A stretch of DNA of 64,000 nucleotides. It comes from Aplidium turbinatum. Lineage: Eukaryota > Chordata > Ascidiacea > Aplousobranchia > Polyclinidae. A program made the translations under genes and the position numbers. The notes under the pieces were generated by a model. That model was not told the DNA's origin, did not search any database, and saw nothing but the letters and a program-made list of their open reading frames with translations. The stretch is taken from the NCBI GenBank assembly GCA_918807975.1, contig OU964918.1, positions 43,260,477-43,324,476 of the forward strand, given 5' to 3'. Numbering within the stretch: the first letter of the stretch is position 1; every line of letters begins with the position of its first letter. Below, one piece after another: positions 1 through 10,610 of this stretch.

Positions 1-390
1 ATCCGGAAGATGTTGATCCGAAACTTACTGATGAACTTCTACATTTTCATTTGTACGTGAGACAAACACAAAACCAAGGGCTTACCGGTACAGAAGAGCA
101 ATCTATTTCCTTGCCTCATGGAGACCTTCATGAAATTATGTGCAAGGAAAAAATTAAAACTGCCTTTCCTAATGTGGAAACAATATTAAGACTGTTTCTA
201 AGCTTAATGGTCACTAACTGCAGAGAGATCTTTCTCAAGGCTCAAAAGCATCAAAAATAAACTGAGATCGACAATGTTTCAAGAAAGGTTGTCCGCACTG
301 AGCATTCTGTGCATTGAGAGTGACAAACTTAATCAAATAAATTTTGATAAACTTTTGCATGATTTTGCTTTGACGAAAGCTAAAAAATAA
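1..390 (+). pseudogene. hAT transposase C-terminal remnant (element A, copy 1)
   Basis: This is the last part of a hAT-family transposase of the ZMYM1-like, dimerisation-domain type. The longest open piece (51-260) matches residues in the middle of the better preserved copy at 36,206-37,057. It includes the stretch beginning FPNVETILRLFLSLMVTNC, which leads into the hAT dimerisation region. Relative to that copy a short deletion near 220 breaks the frame just before the GERSFSRLKSIKN-type motif, and the tail continues in another frame to about 390. It is not expected to be functional. The family call rests on recognised motif wording, not on a search. Confidence 0.8.
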
Positions 391-960
391 TTTGGTAACA
401 TAGTCTTACTCTATTTGATGGCTGTAAATATTTCTTATGTCCTCGTAAATAAACTTTACAATTATTATAACGGTTGTTTGATCAATAAAATTAAAAGCAA
501 AATTGCCTTCACTAAATTTTTATTTTTTTAATTAAAAATTTGCACCCATAAATGTGGAAAATGAAAAGAACGAAGAGTTTAATGCACTCATATTTTTAAC
601 ATTAAGACATGTGATGTTGTTTAGAGAGAAATTCTGAGCTCAAAAATAGGGAGGGCAGGGGCGCCGCAAGCGGGGGGGCAGGGGTCAATTATTCTGCAGA
701 TGGAGGGGCAAGGGGGGGCAATGGTGCCCTTTTAAAGTCATATAAGCTACCGCACATTTTGCAATACAACAATTTCTGCTATTCGCTTTTAGACTAATTA
801 TAATCTTTCATTTTTGCCTCAAAATATTATTTACGGCACAAAATTAGGCCTTAAAACTAGTTTTTTTTTTTCGGCGGCCAAGTCTGCGTGCTTGGAGGCC
901 AAAATACAAATAACGATAGCACAAGTAAATAGAATTAAACTTGCAACAATGCTGAAATGA

Positions 961-1185
961 TCACTTGGCGTTGTTGAAGTCTGGGCCTGGGCGACGTCCT
1001 ACAATAGAATCGTTGCACCACGCAATAACTGCTTCATTGGGATTGTAATGCAGTACTTCGGGACCATCTAACGACACTCGCACGAGTGTCTCCAATGTGG
1101 CTAATTGAAAAAAAGTTCGCCACTCCCCTAGAATTGTGTTTAGCAACGAAAAACAACGTTCGACATGTGTTGACGATGACGGCAA
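961..1185 (-). pseudogene. hAT transposase tail of element B (copy 1)
   Basis: A 74-residue open stretch contains SSSTHVERCFSLL followed by TLETLVRVSLDGP. This resembles the hAT dimerisation region, where the usual pattern is S-S-x-x-V-E-R-x-F-S. It is nearly identical to 35,513-35,737 in the second composite, with one visible residue difference (N or D before PNEAVIAW). The rest of a transposase is missing, so this is a remnant in a non-autonomous element. An overlapping open frame at 1,034-1,264 is its shadow. Confidence 0.6.
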
Positions 1186-1780
1186 GGTAATAAAATAAGT
1201 ATTTCAATGATGTGAAGGACATTAGCCTATTAGAAGAAGCATATCTTTTGCAAAATATGATCAAAAAATGTTTTCCCCTCGGATGTCAACTAACCTTGTT
1301 CTCCTTTTTAACAACGATTTAATGTCCGACAACATCGAATCGACATAAAAACGACAATATTGCCAGCCCATGTAAATTAGCACTTCGGATTAAGACTTTG
1401 TTAAAATTTACGTCGGGAATTACAAACAAGACTTATAGCTGATGATCGCAGCTGGATAAATTCCATCAATAACAAATATTCTCGCACAATGCAACAGTGG
1501 CGATTATGACGCGCTGACCTAATTTTGCGTCACTCTTTGGTATTACATATTTTCGACAATTAATCCACGATCATTCTATTGCGAAATTAAATAATTGGCT
1601 AGAAGAAACCGGCGGCCAAACTTGGCCGATTGAGGAGGTAGCACCGGCGATCATTCAAGCACTACTTAGCGGCCATGGCCGCAGGCTGCTTTAAGGCTTG
1701 ACAATAGGTTACATCGTTATAACATAGCATGATGCCCTTCTTTGTATACCGGACACTTGTAGGCTATCATTACTCAATAC

Positions 1781-2927
1781 CAGTGACGTTCGGTGGCTTA
1801 AACCGTTGGGAAAGCAACTTGTAAATATGCTGCAGCAAGGTAGTAGGCCTAGGCACGAAGGGCGTAACCGTCGGGCGAAGCCCGAAGGCGTGTTGCCGAA
1901 GGCAACACTTCCAGCGGGGGGTCTGGGGGCCTCCCCCAGAAATTTTTGAAAAACACTTCCAATTTGGTGCGTTCTGAGAGCATTTTCAAAACAAATCAAA
2001 CATAAAAATCTGTCAAATTGTGCTTCGCCTATGTCGTGATCATACATCCATTTAATGTTTAGAAGTCATGAACAATCTTAATTTTAACGTTGCAGGACCA
2101 AAATCCAGTGTTAGACATGGAATAATAGTTGTCTAAATATTTAATTCGTCATGAATGTTCATTCTGAGATATTCAGTTAGGCCTACACTACAAAAACTAA
2201 CACTTAGGTCTAAACATTACAACCGCAAGCAATTTGTACAGAAAGCTGGATAAGTTTGCCTCCTGCGTATAGAAGCTTAACAAACTAAATATTACATCCG
2301 CACCTGAACGTTCATTGGCGAAGTAACGTTATATCAACGCTGTAAAAAGGGCAAAGGCATGACTATGAAAGCTAGTAGGCTAAAGCACAGTACATGGCGA
2401 GGAGACATAAAAAAACAGCAACAATTATTTCGGCATTATGATGCTTGTGCTGTGTACCGTGACGACACCATTCTGACGAGTTAGTCTAGCCGCTCTAGCG
2501 AATGTACGCATTGACGTCACTGGGAAAGCAAGACTCACCTGGTCTCACCATAACACATCTGATTGGCTAAGCAGCTGGTGACGTTTTGCAAAACGAGTGA
2601 TGATTGGATAAAACGAAGGCGTTTTTTGACATTTTTGAATCTGGGTAAGCAACTTTGATAGTTGCTTGCCTTGGAGCCTCAGTGATTGTTTCTGACAGAA
2701 GCGTTTGCGTTAATTGGCATTTATAGGCAAGACATGCAGTTTGGTGAGGATTTAGACTACTCACAAGCGTTACGAGCAATTCTAGTCACGAATACAGTAA
2801 TTTTCAAGTTAAAATAGACATGATAAAAATAATAAGAAGTTAAACCTAGAATTCAGTCATTATACTTTGCATAGTTTTCGCTCAGGTAAGCACTGCTTTC
2901 CTTGCTTTCCCTCACCGATCGTCACTG
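1781..2927. mobile_element. hAT element C (nested in B)
   Basis: This is a 1,147-bp insertion absent from the second copy of element B. Its termini are CAGTGACGTTCGGTG and the inverse of CAGTGACGATCGGTG. The flanking 8-bp duplication CTCAATAC is perfect (1,773-1,780 and 2,928-2,935). The empty site in the other copy, around 34,917-34,932, confirms the boundaries. No transposase is visible. An internal block near 1,910-2,000 is shared with the MITE at 4,976-5,408. Confidence 0.9.
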
Positions 2928-3200
2928 CTCAATACATAGTGAGCTGATAGATTAGCATTATCGCTATATTTTATCTTAAAACTTTAAAAAAATTGGTCTT
3001 TTAGTAAACAAAAGTGCCTTTTTTTCGCAATGTTGCCCCCCAGTTAAAAATCGTTCCGGCGCCCCTGAGGAAGGGCCTCACAAATGAAATAGCCTAGGGC
3101 CTCTCATGGTCTAAATCCGGCCCTGCTCACACGCCTCACCTGTAGCCTACGTCATCAGTTTCTATGTTCCAACAGAAATCAATTCTAGTGAAGACAAGCC

Positions 3201-3318
3201 TTTTTGCTTTTACAATCAATTGGAAGCTGCTATTTTCATCTAAGTTTATACCAAAACATTTTTGCTTTCACAATAAATTGGAAGCTGCTATCTTCATCTA
3301 AGTTTATACCAAAACATT
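3201..3318. repeat. Two-unit tandem repeat, 58-bp period
   Basis: Two adjacent units start at 3,201 and 3,259. Each runs from TTTTTGCTTT to ACCAAAACATT and they differ at a few bases only. This is a simple tandem duplication in non-coding DNA. The open frame over it is an accident of the repeat. Confidence 0.85.
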
Positions 3319-4975
3319 TCATGGTGTTTCTAGCCAGAGATTGTTGCAAATTAAGAAAGGATAATGTCGAGCAGTTGGAAAACATTCACTAGGCTAGCCT
3401 ACATGAAAAAATCATTGATTATGGAGACAGATATTTGACAAAACACCTAAACTTTCTCGATTTCCACATAAACCAAATCGACCATGGATGCACATTAATA
3501 GCACAAACAAATTCATCATATTGTCAATTAATAACGGGTTAGATCAGTGATAAACTGCGGAGCATATTCATCTTTAGAAATAGGCTCAGATCATAGATTT
3601 TATCATGCTTCTTCAGGATGAAGTTTTACAAAAAAAGAACTAGCAATCTTTAACTCATTGTAGGCTTAGATAATGCTATGGGATCCAGTCTTAGCAATGC
3701 AGATAAGCAAATAGATTCAGTAGAACTAGTAGGCTAATTAGTACGGAGATTGGGGATTTCTAGCAGGCATGGAGGAACCATTTTAAAAGTAGGTGGGCCA
3801 GGCAAAAATATCATTACGTTAACTTTTCGTGCAAAGTAAATTTATTTGAGTTAACCTTTATGATAAAAGGTAATAACTGGATAAGTAGCCAATAAATGAC
3901 GTTGCCATACCGATGAAACCTTTAGCTTCTAATTTTGATCTACACCGGGAGCAAGGTTGGCATTTGACTAGCATTTTTTGTTTGTGGATTAGTGAAAAAG
4001 AAAGTGAAAATAAATGATAAAAATTGAAGGCCTCTCCGAAAAAAAAAAGCTTGATTCCTCAATCAAATCAGTTCTTTTTTTACTTTGATTTGACGATTGT
4101 GTCTACAGACGTTAATCTATGTGGAAAAGGCTTATTTGCTACTGGTTAAGTTGTAGCTTTGCTTCTATTTAAGACCTCGCAATGTTGTGTACCGAGATTG
4201 ATAAAAGTAGTTTTTCAAATTTATCAGTTGAAAAATTATAAAAAATTATTTCACAAATTATCATCGCATACTCTTCAGATTTTTGAAATTTTTATTTTAA
4301 ATGATTTTCCCTTCTGTCTGCTGGTTTTTTCCTATGTGACGTCAAAAGCGAATTAATGGAAAGGTTATCTTTAGTGTCCATTAAAAGGCTTTTTCAAACG
4401 TTAAAAACCGCCGCCAATTGCTGATAGACAGAGTTTTTGTGATATCTTTGTTTATTTAAACAGATTGTTTTTCAAAGATGGATCGAATACTAAGAATAGG
4501 CCTAAATGGCTATAGAAAAACAACATTGCTTCATATTCTATACCTCCAACAGTTGACTTGTTTTTTTATTGTATTACGTTATTCGAAGACACCTTTAGTT
4601 CTTCAATTCATAAAGGCCCCAACAAAACATTAGACATTATGTCTGGTAACCTCTATAGCTATAAATTGGGTTGCACTGATAGCATGAGTTTGTTGAAGGT
4701 TGAGTGACGATACCAGTTCTAAACTAAAACATTTCGTTTCGAAGTAAAATTTCTGTCTGTGGTTTTCTTTGAAAGTAAAGGTGCTAACTTGGTCTCGTCA
4801 GGAGTTCAAAACAAAACTCGCATCAAATGTTCTAACCGGTCAGGCAGGCTTTCTTTGACAACAAAAATATTTCGTTTCACTGCAGATTTCCTTCTTTATT
4901 TCATTTCGCCTAAAATTCTATTTATTGCTCCTGACATGGTATTCGGAGTTTGTGCTGAATATGTTGTTATGTCAT
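3319..4975. other. Non-coding stretch, no gene seen
   Basis: AT-rich DNA with poly-A and poly-T runs and several TAGGCTA-type heptamers. The open frames here are short and have no recognisable protein character. I see no RNA gene or transposon boundary. Confidence 0.6.
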
Positions 4976-5408
4976 CAGTGGCGTAGCCAAGGGGTGGGGG
5001 GGTTTGGGGTTACAATCCCCCCTTTTGGCACGCGTGTGACGTCACGATATTAAAAGTGATGCTTTCAGTCTAAAAAAATTGCCTACTTTTAAACAAAATT
5101 GCATTAAAAAAGCGAGTTTTGCCAATACCAAACATTCAAACATCTCAGCCAGGAACTAGCAACAAGAAAACATAGAGACTTAGCTTTATTTCCGAAAAAT
5201 GCCGAAGAAAACATGATCTTATCCTTTTGCTATGCCACCGGACAGCACCATTTTACAGGAATATTCGTACCCATATTTTTTGTTGAAAATGCTCTCAGAA
5301 TGCACCAAATTCAAAGTAATTTTTTAAAATTTTCTGGGGGAAGCCCCCCAGACCCCCGCAGCTGGCTGGTCAAAACCCCCCCTTTCAAAATTCCTGACTA
5401 CGCTACTG
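4976..5408. mobile_element. hAT MITE (CAGTGGCGTAGCCA type)
   Basis: The 433-bp element has termini CAGTGGCGTAGCCA and the inverse of CAGTAGCGTAGTCA. A perfect 8-bp target-site duplication TATGTCAT flanks it at 4,968-4,975 and 5,409-5,416. No transposase is present. A G/C-homopolymer-rich block with a GAAAATGCTCTCAGAATGCA-type core (5,284-5,360) is shared with element C. Confidence 0.92.
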
Positions 5409-5894
5409 TATGTCATCATCAAAACAGTGGAAACGGAGCACCTACACGGCAATTAGGCTAGTAAGATGCATGGAGACTGTTGAAAATAAAACAGCATTGT
5501 TGCAATAAAAGCGTGATACTACAATTAAATGTCGTAATTTAATGGTATCTCCGGGTCCCTAAAACACAATGTCTCGAAAAAAACATGAAACGTCTCTTTA
5601 TTCATAGCGTGACACGCCAGCGTCAAAGCGAATAAGAGCATTGTCTGTAATGTTTTTTAGATCATTGTTATCACAGGAAAGGCTTAAGGGGGCAGTTGGT
5701 GAGAATGTGCTTCATCGTCTGATTGTCTAAGTCACAATCACACATTGGGTCGGAAGTCATTTTCCATTGAAAAATGTTGGTTTTATTTCTACCGACTCCG
5801 CAGCGGGCTCTATTCAAGCAACACCACTCTCTTTTCACAAGCTTGTTCTAGGCTTTTGGAAGGACTTGGGAATGGGATAGCAGGATGTTGTAGC

Positions 5895-7279
5895 CAGGGA
5901 ATGGGATGGGATGGAAGATGGAAGGCATATTTTGTGATAGATGGAAAATGTCAAAGATGGGATGGAAGACAGTCTTCCATCAATCCATCTCAATTTCATT
6001 ATTAACTTTCTAGCCTAACACGGTTTAAAACATAAAAAAATTGTTAAAATAACTTGAGTAAAAGTTGCTATTTGATTATGTTCCTTGAACTTAATTCAAT
6101 TTTCGGTTTGTATTAAACCAACGCGACTGTTGTCTGAACGGTTGTTCGAGAACGAAAAGTCGACAACATTCACATTGTCACGATTTCTTTCTATCTCTTA
6201 CCAGGAAAAAGACTTGGAAAGATTCAATGACGTAGTTTAATGGGTTATAACCGAAAAGCAGTCAATTAAATGTCGAATAATTCTACTAGTGGAATGATAA
6301 TCTAACTTCTTGAAGGACTTTAACGAACGGCTTCTCAAATAACTCTAATTTTGATCAGAAATTATATCAGCATCAATTCTCATCTACTTGTATTCGATTA
6401 CTTCAACTCTCAATCAACAATAATTTCTGCATCAACTACCAATCCACAACTCATAACACAACTCTCATAACCAACTCAATAATAATCATCATAATAATCC
6501 ATTACGCAAATTACACCACTATTTATAAAAGGTTTGTTCGGTCTAGTAACTTCGAGAAGGTTACGTAGTGTTGCATCACACGAACTCATCGTCGGTCACG
6601 TAGCATTGAGCGGCATAAACAAGCAAGTTTAAAGAAGTCTAAAGAATGTCACGTAGGAGTAGAGGACTGTTACATAATACAGATTTCGTCATCAGAGGTT
6701 ACTTTAGGTCAATACCCGATAATAACACATCGCTCAAAATTCCATAATGAAAACAGCACATTCTGTCAAGACGCAAAGCAGCCCGACGCGAGGCCTTACA
6801 CATTGATTGTGACACACATGAAACAAGCATCTGATCCTACGCACCACCAACCCGCAAAAACACATTGACGATACACTTGGAGGCACCGAAAAAAACAAAC
6901 AGCCATCTAAGCTGCCCCTGATGCTTCAAATAAATAGACAAAACACGGAAACAGCCACTCCAACGCATTCCATCTCGCTGCGCTCCATGTACCACAAGTG
7001 TCGAAGTTGCATCGAAACAAGACTTCATATATGCTGCAGGTCTTCTAGTCTTCCAACACCAGACTGTACGAATCTTAATCTTTAGAAAAATACTGCTGTT
7101 AAATGTTTAGCTCAAATTTACCTTATAGTTCGTGGGCTAACTTGTGATATATACAATTTACAGGAATAACAAAATTTGCCGATGGAAGATGGGGATGGAA
7201 AATAGAAAAAAAATTGACATGGAATGGAAGAAAATCTCAGAATAAAAAATGGAAAAAATGTCTTCCATTCCATACCCTG
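5895..7279. mobile_element. 1.4 kb non-autonomous DNA element with ATGGAATGGAAG-type ends
   Basis: The left end reads CAGGGAATGGGATGGGATGG and the right end is the inverse of CAGGGTATGGAATGGAAGAC. The ends are long imperfect inverted repeats full of GGAATGG/GGAAG units. The right ~430 bp reappears inverted at 38,476-38,960. No transposase frame is seen. The flanking sequences share only TGTAG, so the target-site duplication and the superfamily are unresolved; hAT is possible from the CAGGG start. Confidence 0.65.
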
Positions 7280-9940
7280 TGTAGTTTATCATGTGCTCAA
7301 CGTAAATGATACCGAAAAAAATTGTCTGCATTTATTGTGATACAACACTAATGTTTTGTGATACTCTGTGGTTCAAAACTTGTAACCATTTTTTGACGTT
7401 GCATTTAGCATAGGAAACAATTATTTAACAGTGGAAGCTCTGGTATGACGACCGTTTGATAACATGCTTGAAGGTGGACCGGAAGCTATTGGTCGTAGTC
7501 TTTGCAAAGGTTGCCAATCGTTCCATAACATATTGCACAAATACACAGGTAGAACGGTTCACTGTCAATTGAACTTCAATTCAAAAAAGTTATGCCAGTG
7601 ATAAAAATTGTTTTATTTTTATTTTTTACGAATAAGTAGTAAATTCGACAAACAAAACTCAGCTGAAAATATCAATCACGATGTTTTATGGCAAACCTTG
7701 AAACCCTCTACACGAGCTATAGACTAGCGTACGAAGAGTTGCGTATTTAGAAATGAGCATTATCATTTATTGGGAGAGTTGTAAAGTTATAAATTGCATC
7801 CTACGCTGTTATTTTCAACCTTGTCGATGGAAGTAACTTCTTAATTAACTTTACCACCGGCCAATTCATTATCTAATCTTTCATCAAGCAGACTAAAATT
7901 TGCTTTTAAGACTTTGTGTTGTGCGCTTTGACTTATTGCTTTTGACCACTAAATTCAGCATTGCAGTTTGACTGCACAACTTCTCTTAAATTTATGTTTA
8001 TTTGAAAAGATGAGAGATATATTGCAACAACGAAATAAAGCACGACGCTGATTCTGGAAAATGATCATAAACATTTTTTGCTGCAATGAAGCAATCGGCT
8101 CACAACAGAGCAATGCAAAATGCTGTCGCTTTCTTTAGCTAATGGTGTGCGAGCAGCGGTGTCTATTACTGCTGTGTAGCCTACACCCTACAGCAGCACA
8201 ATACGTATACATAAACCACACAGAAAAAACAATAAGCGCTATGTGTCTCAGACACAAGTACTGAAAATATATATAAAAGCAATTTAGTATGTGGCAGTCA
8301 TTATCACATCTCGGTCTCTTTGATTTCACATTGAAGATCAAAGTTGAAATAGAAGTAGGCCTAGACAAAATTTATTGTAAAAGTACAATTGAATTAAGGC
8401 AATTGTGTACTTTATAAGTAATTTTAATTTTGTGTTTATTAGATAAGTTAGCCAAACAAAGCTAAAGCTAAATTTAAAAATATAGTGTGCAATGTATAGG
8501 CTACAAAAGCAGAAATTAGTTTTCGATGTATTATTAGTTCACGTTTTGCGTTGTTAGCAAGCTATTAACTAATTACAAATGCACTGATTGCAATATTCGT
8601 AACATCGATAGCGTTTGTCTAGCACAGATCATCTTCAGTGAAACCCATTGTTATTAAGCTAAGTACTAAGTAGGGTTGCGATTTCGAACAATCAAGTCAC
8701 TGCTAAAGTCTTAACTCAATTTTTTAAAATTACATTTGGAGTTTACCAAACAAAGGTGTAGCAATGGCATTCAGTAAAAATATAACACAAGCCTTGCACG
8801 TGTTCAAATTTGCTGTAAAAGTAGGCATACAAACAAGCAATAATGTTGCCGCAGACAGGTCAGTGAAATGGGTTAAGGTTAAGCTATCGGGCTGAACAGA
8901 AGCTTAGTTACCATCGTCCTTGTATAAAAGAAGTGGCAGTGGTGCATTTTGAAGGGCAATAAGAGGACGAAACAGAGCTCACACTCTGAAAATATTTACT
9001 TTGGAAGCATAATTATAAACAATCTTGCTTAGAAATCATTCCAAACATTTTCATACTACTCAACTAAAATTTTATTAATCAATCATTTGATGCATGTTTC
9101 ATCGCGGTTAAAACAGTGCAGCTTTTTGCCCAGTAGGCCTACTTGCATTACAGTAGAGTAGAACACACTGTAACAGCGTGGCAATCAGAGTGTAACATTG
9201 CGCTGTTCAAATCTGCCTCACATTGCAACCTGAAGGACAAGTTTCAAGTAGGCCGACAATTAGAATATTTTTCTATTTTTTGAATCAATAACAGCCCATT
9301 TCTTAATCTGAAAGTACAGTAGAGAAGGTAGGCTACTACTGGTAGCCTGCTGGTCAGTAGCCTAGAATAACATTAAGTAAAACAAACATGAGAAAACTGT
9401 AGGTAGAAATAATTTATAGAAAGAAATAAAGTATGCGACATCAATGCTAATGTAAGAAAGAAAAATTTCACTGTAACGTCTGAACAAATAATGCATCGTC
9501 AAAAGCTTATGTCCAATGTCCATAGACCATACACGCAAGCCTAGGTAAGTTAGTTGTCAAAACAATTGTGAAAAGCATGTCGTCTGCTTATTTCAACACC
9601 GATAACCACATTGTACTGCATGAGCGAAAAAATAACATTTTGCTTTTTACTTCTCCCCAACTCATTCATAAGGTTGTTCACGCATCATTGAACATGGCAT
9701 CAATCATTCATAGCAAAAAATATTCATGATTTCAAGTAGAGTTCTTATTTTCATCGTTTTTGAAATAACTACATTCGAAGCAACTTTTTCATTAAGCAAG
9801 GTCTACATTTTTTAAAACGTAAAGTCCATTCTTTCTGAAAAATTTCCCAACAAAATTTAATCAACTGAAAGTTAAATTTTTGACAGTCAGAAAAAAATAT
9901 GCTATAGTACTTCACCATGATAGCACTTGCAATTACACTA
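7280..9940. other. Non-coding stretch, no gene seen
   Basis: This is downstream of the muscarinic receptor's stop codon (the gene is on the minus strand). It may include the 3' UTR distally, but I cannot place it. Open frames such as 8,135-8,368 have no protein-like character. Several TAGCCTA and TAGGCCTA motifs occur at 8,176-9,360. Confidence 0.55.
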
Positions 9941-10118
9941 CAGTAGAATTCGCCTATAGTGACACCTGAAGGGACCGCGGAAAAAGTGTCACCATAACCG
10001 AAGTGTCACTGTAGACGAATTCTACTCAACTGTTGCGTATGCAAACGGGACTTTGCAACAGGTGTCACTATAGACGAAGTGTCACTATAACCAAAGTCAC
10101 TATAGGCGAATTCTACTG
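9941..10118. mobile_element. pogo/Tigger-like MITE
   Basis: The 178-bp element is flanked by TA dinucleotides. Its terminal inverted repeats are 23 bp and perfect, beginning CAGTAGAATTCGCCTATAG. Inside are further copies of a GTGTCACTATAGACGAA-type unit in both orientations. TA target sites plus CAGTxGAA-type termini are typical of the pogo/Tigger branch of Tc1/mariner. No coding capacity. Confidence 0.88.
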
Positions 10119-10610
10119 TATATTGCTGAGATACCTATTAATATAGTTTATTTTATTTGTCATTACTGTTGTTGATGGAAATATTTTTACTACACAACAC
10201 TTCATTGACGCCGAATAAATGCAAATTTTTCCACAGAAAAAAACTTGTAATTGGTAAACTTTCTATGTAACCCTGTCCAAAATCGTAAAATTCCTTTTTT
10301 TATTACTCAACTAACTACTTCAACTGAAAACAACAGAAATTCATTTTACAACAGTTAATTATAAAATAGAGTTAGTAAAAATGTTTTTTCATGAAAGTTT
10401 AGAAAAATCTCCCTCGATTCGCTCTTTTGCCTTTCAACAGTCCACAGTTGCACAATAGAAGACTTCAAATGACATTACCAATGTCCATACATGGGAAACA
10501 ACTGGCAAGTTACGCTTTGACTAAATCATCAACCTTCCAAACAGTGTGAAAGATTTACTTCGGCATTGTGTTATGAATAATGCACCTTGAAAGTTATTAA
10601 CGGAAATAGC
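10119..10610 (-). other. Probable 3' UTR / downstream region of the muscarinic receptor
   Basis: This directly follows the receptor stop codon on the minus strand. It is AT-rich, with no other features seen. I did not fix a poly(A) site. Confidence 0.35.

Larger units (their letters stand above)
656..3067 (-). mobile_element. hAT element B (nested in A, copy 1)
   Basis: The termini are CAGGGGCGCCG at 656 and its inverse ending at 3,067. They are flanked by an 8-bp target-site duplication with one mismatch (AGGGAGGG at 648-655, AGGAAGGG at 3,068-3,075). The same element with the same mismatched flanks is found at 34,785-36,085, so B was already in A before the composite was copied. Without the nested element C it is about 1.26 kb. 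It carries a short hAT transposase tail on the minus strand. Confidence 0.87.
1..3125 (+). mobile_element. hAT composite element, copy 1 (left end outside window)
   Basis: This is the right-hand part of a hAT DNA transposon (element A). It ends with the inverse of CAGGGCCGGATTTA at 3,112-3,125. Its transposase tail lies at the left edge on the plus strand. The same element is present whole, in the opposite orientation, at 34,727-37,232. A second hAT (element B, 656-3,067) sits inside it, and a third (element C, 1,781-2,927) sits inside B. The left terminus and its target-site duplication are cut off by the window edge. Confidence 0.88.

Noticed and set aside
1034-1264. Open frame also repeated at 35,434-35,664
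   Set aside because: It recurs only because element B is duplicated. The overlapping frame with VERCFSLL is the transposase remnant.
3201-3392. 62-codon open frame over the tandem repeat
   Set aside because: It exists because the 58-bp unit is repeated. No coding signature.
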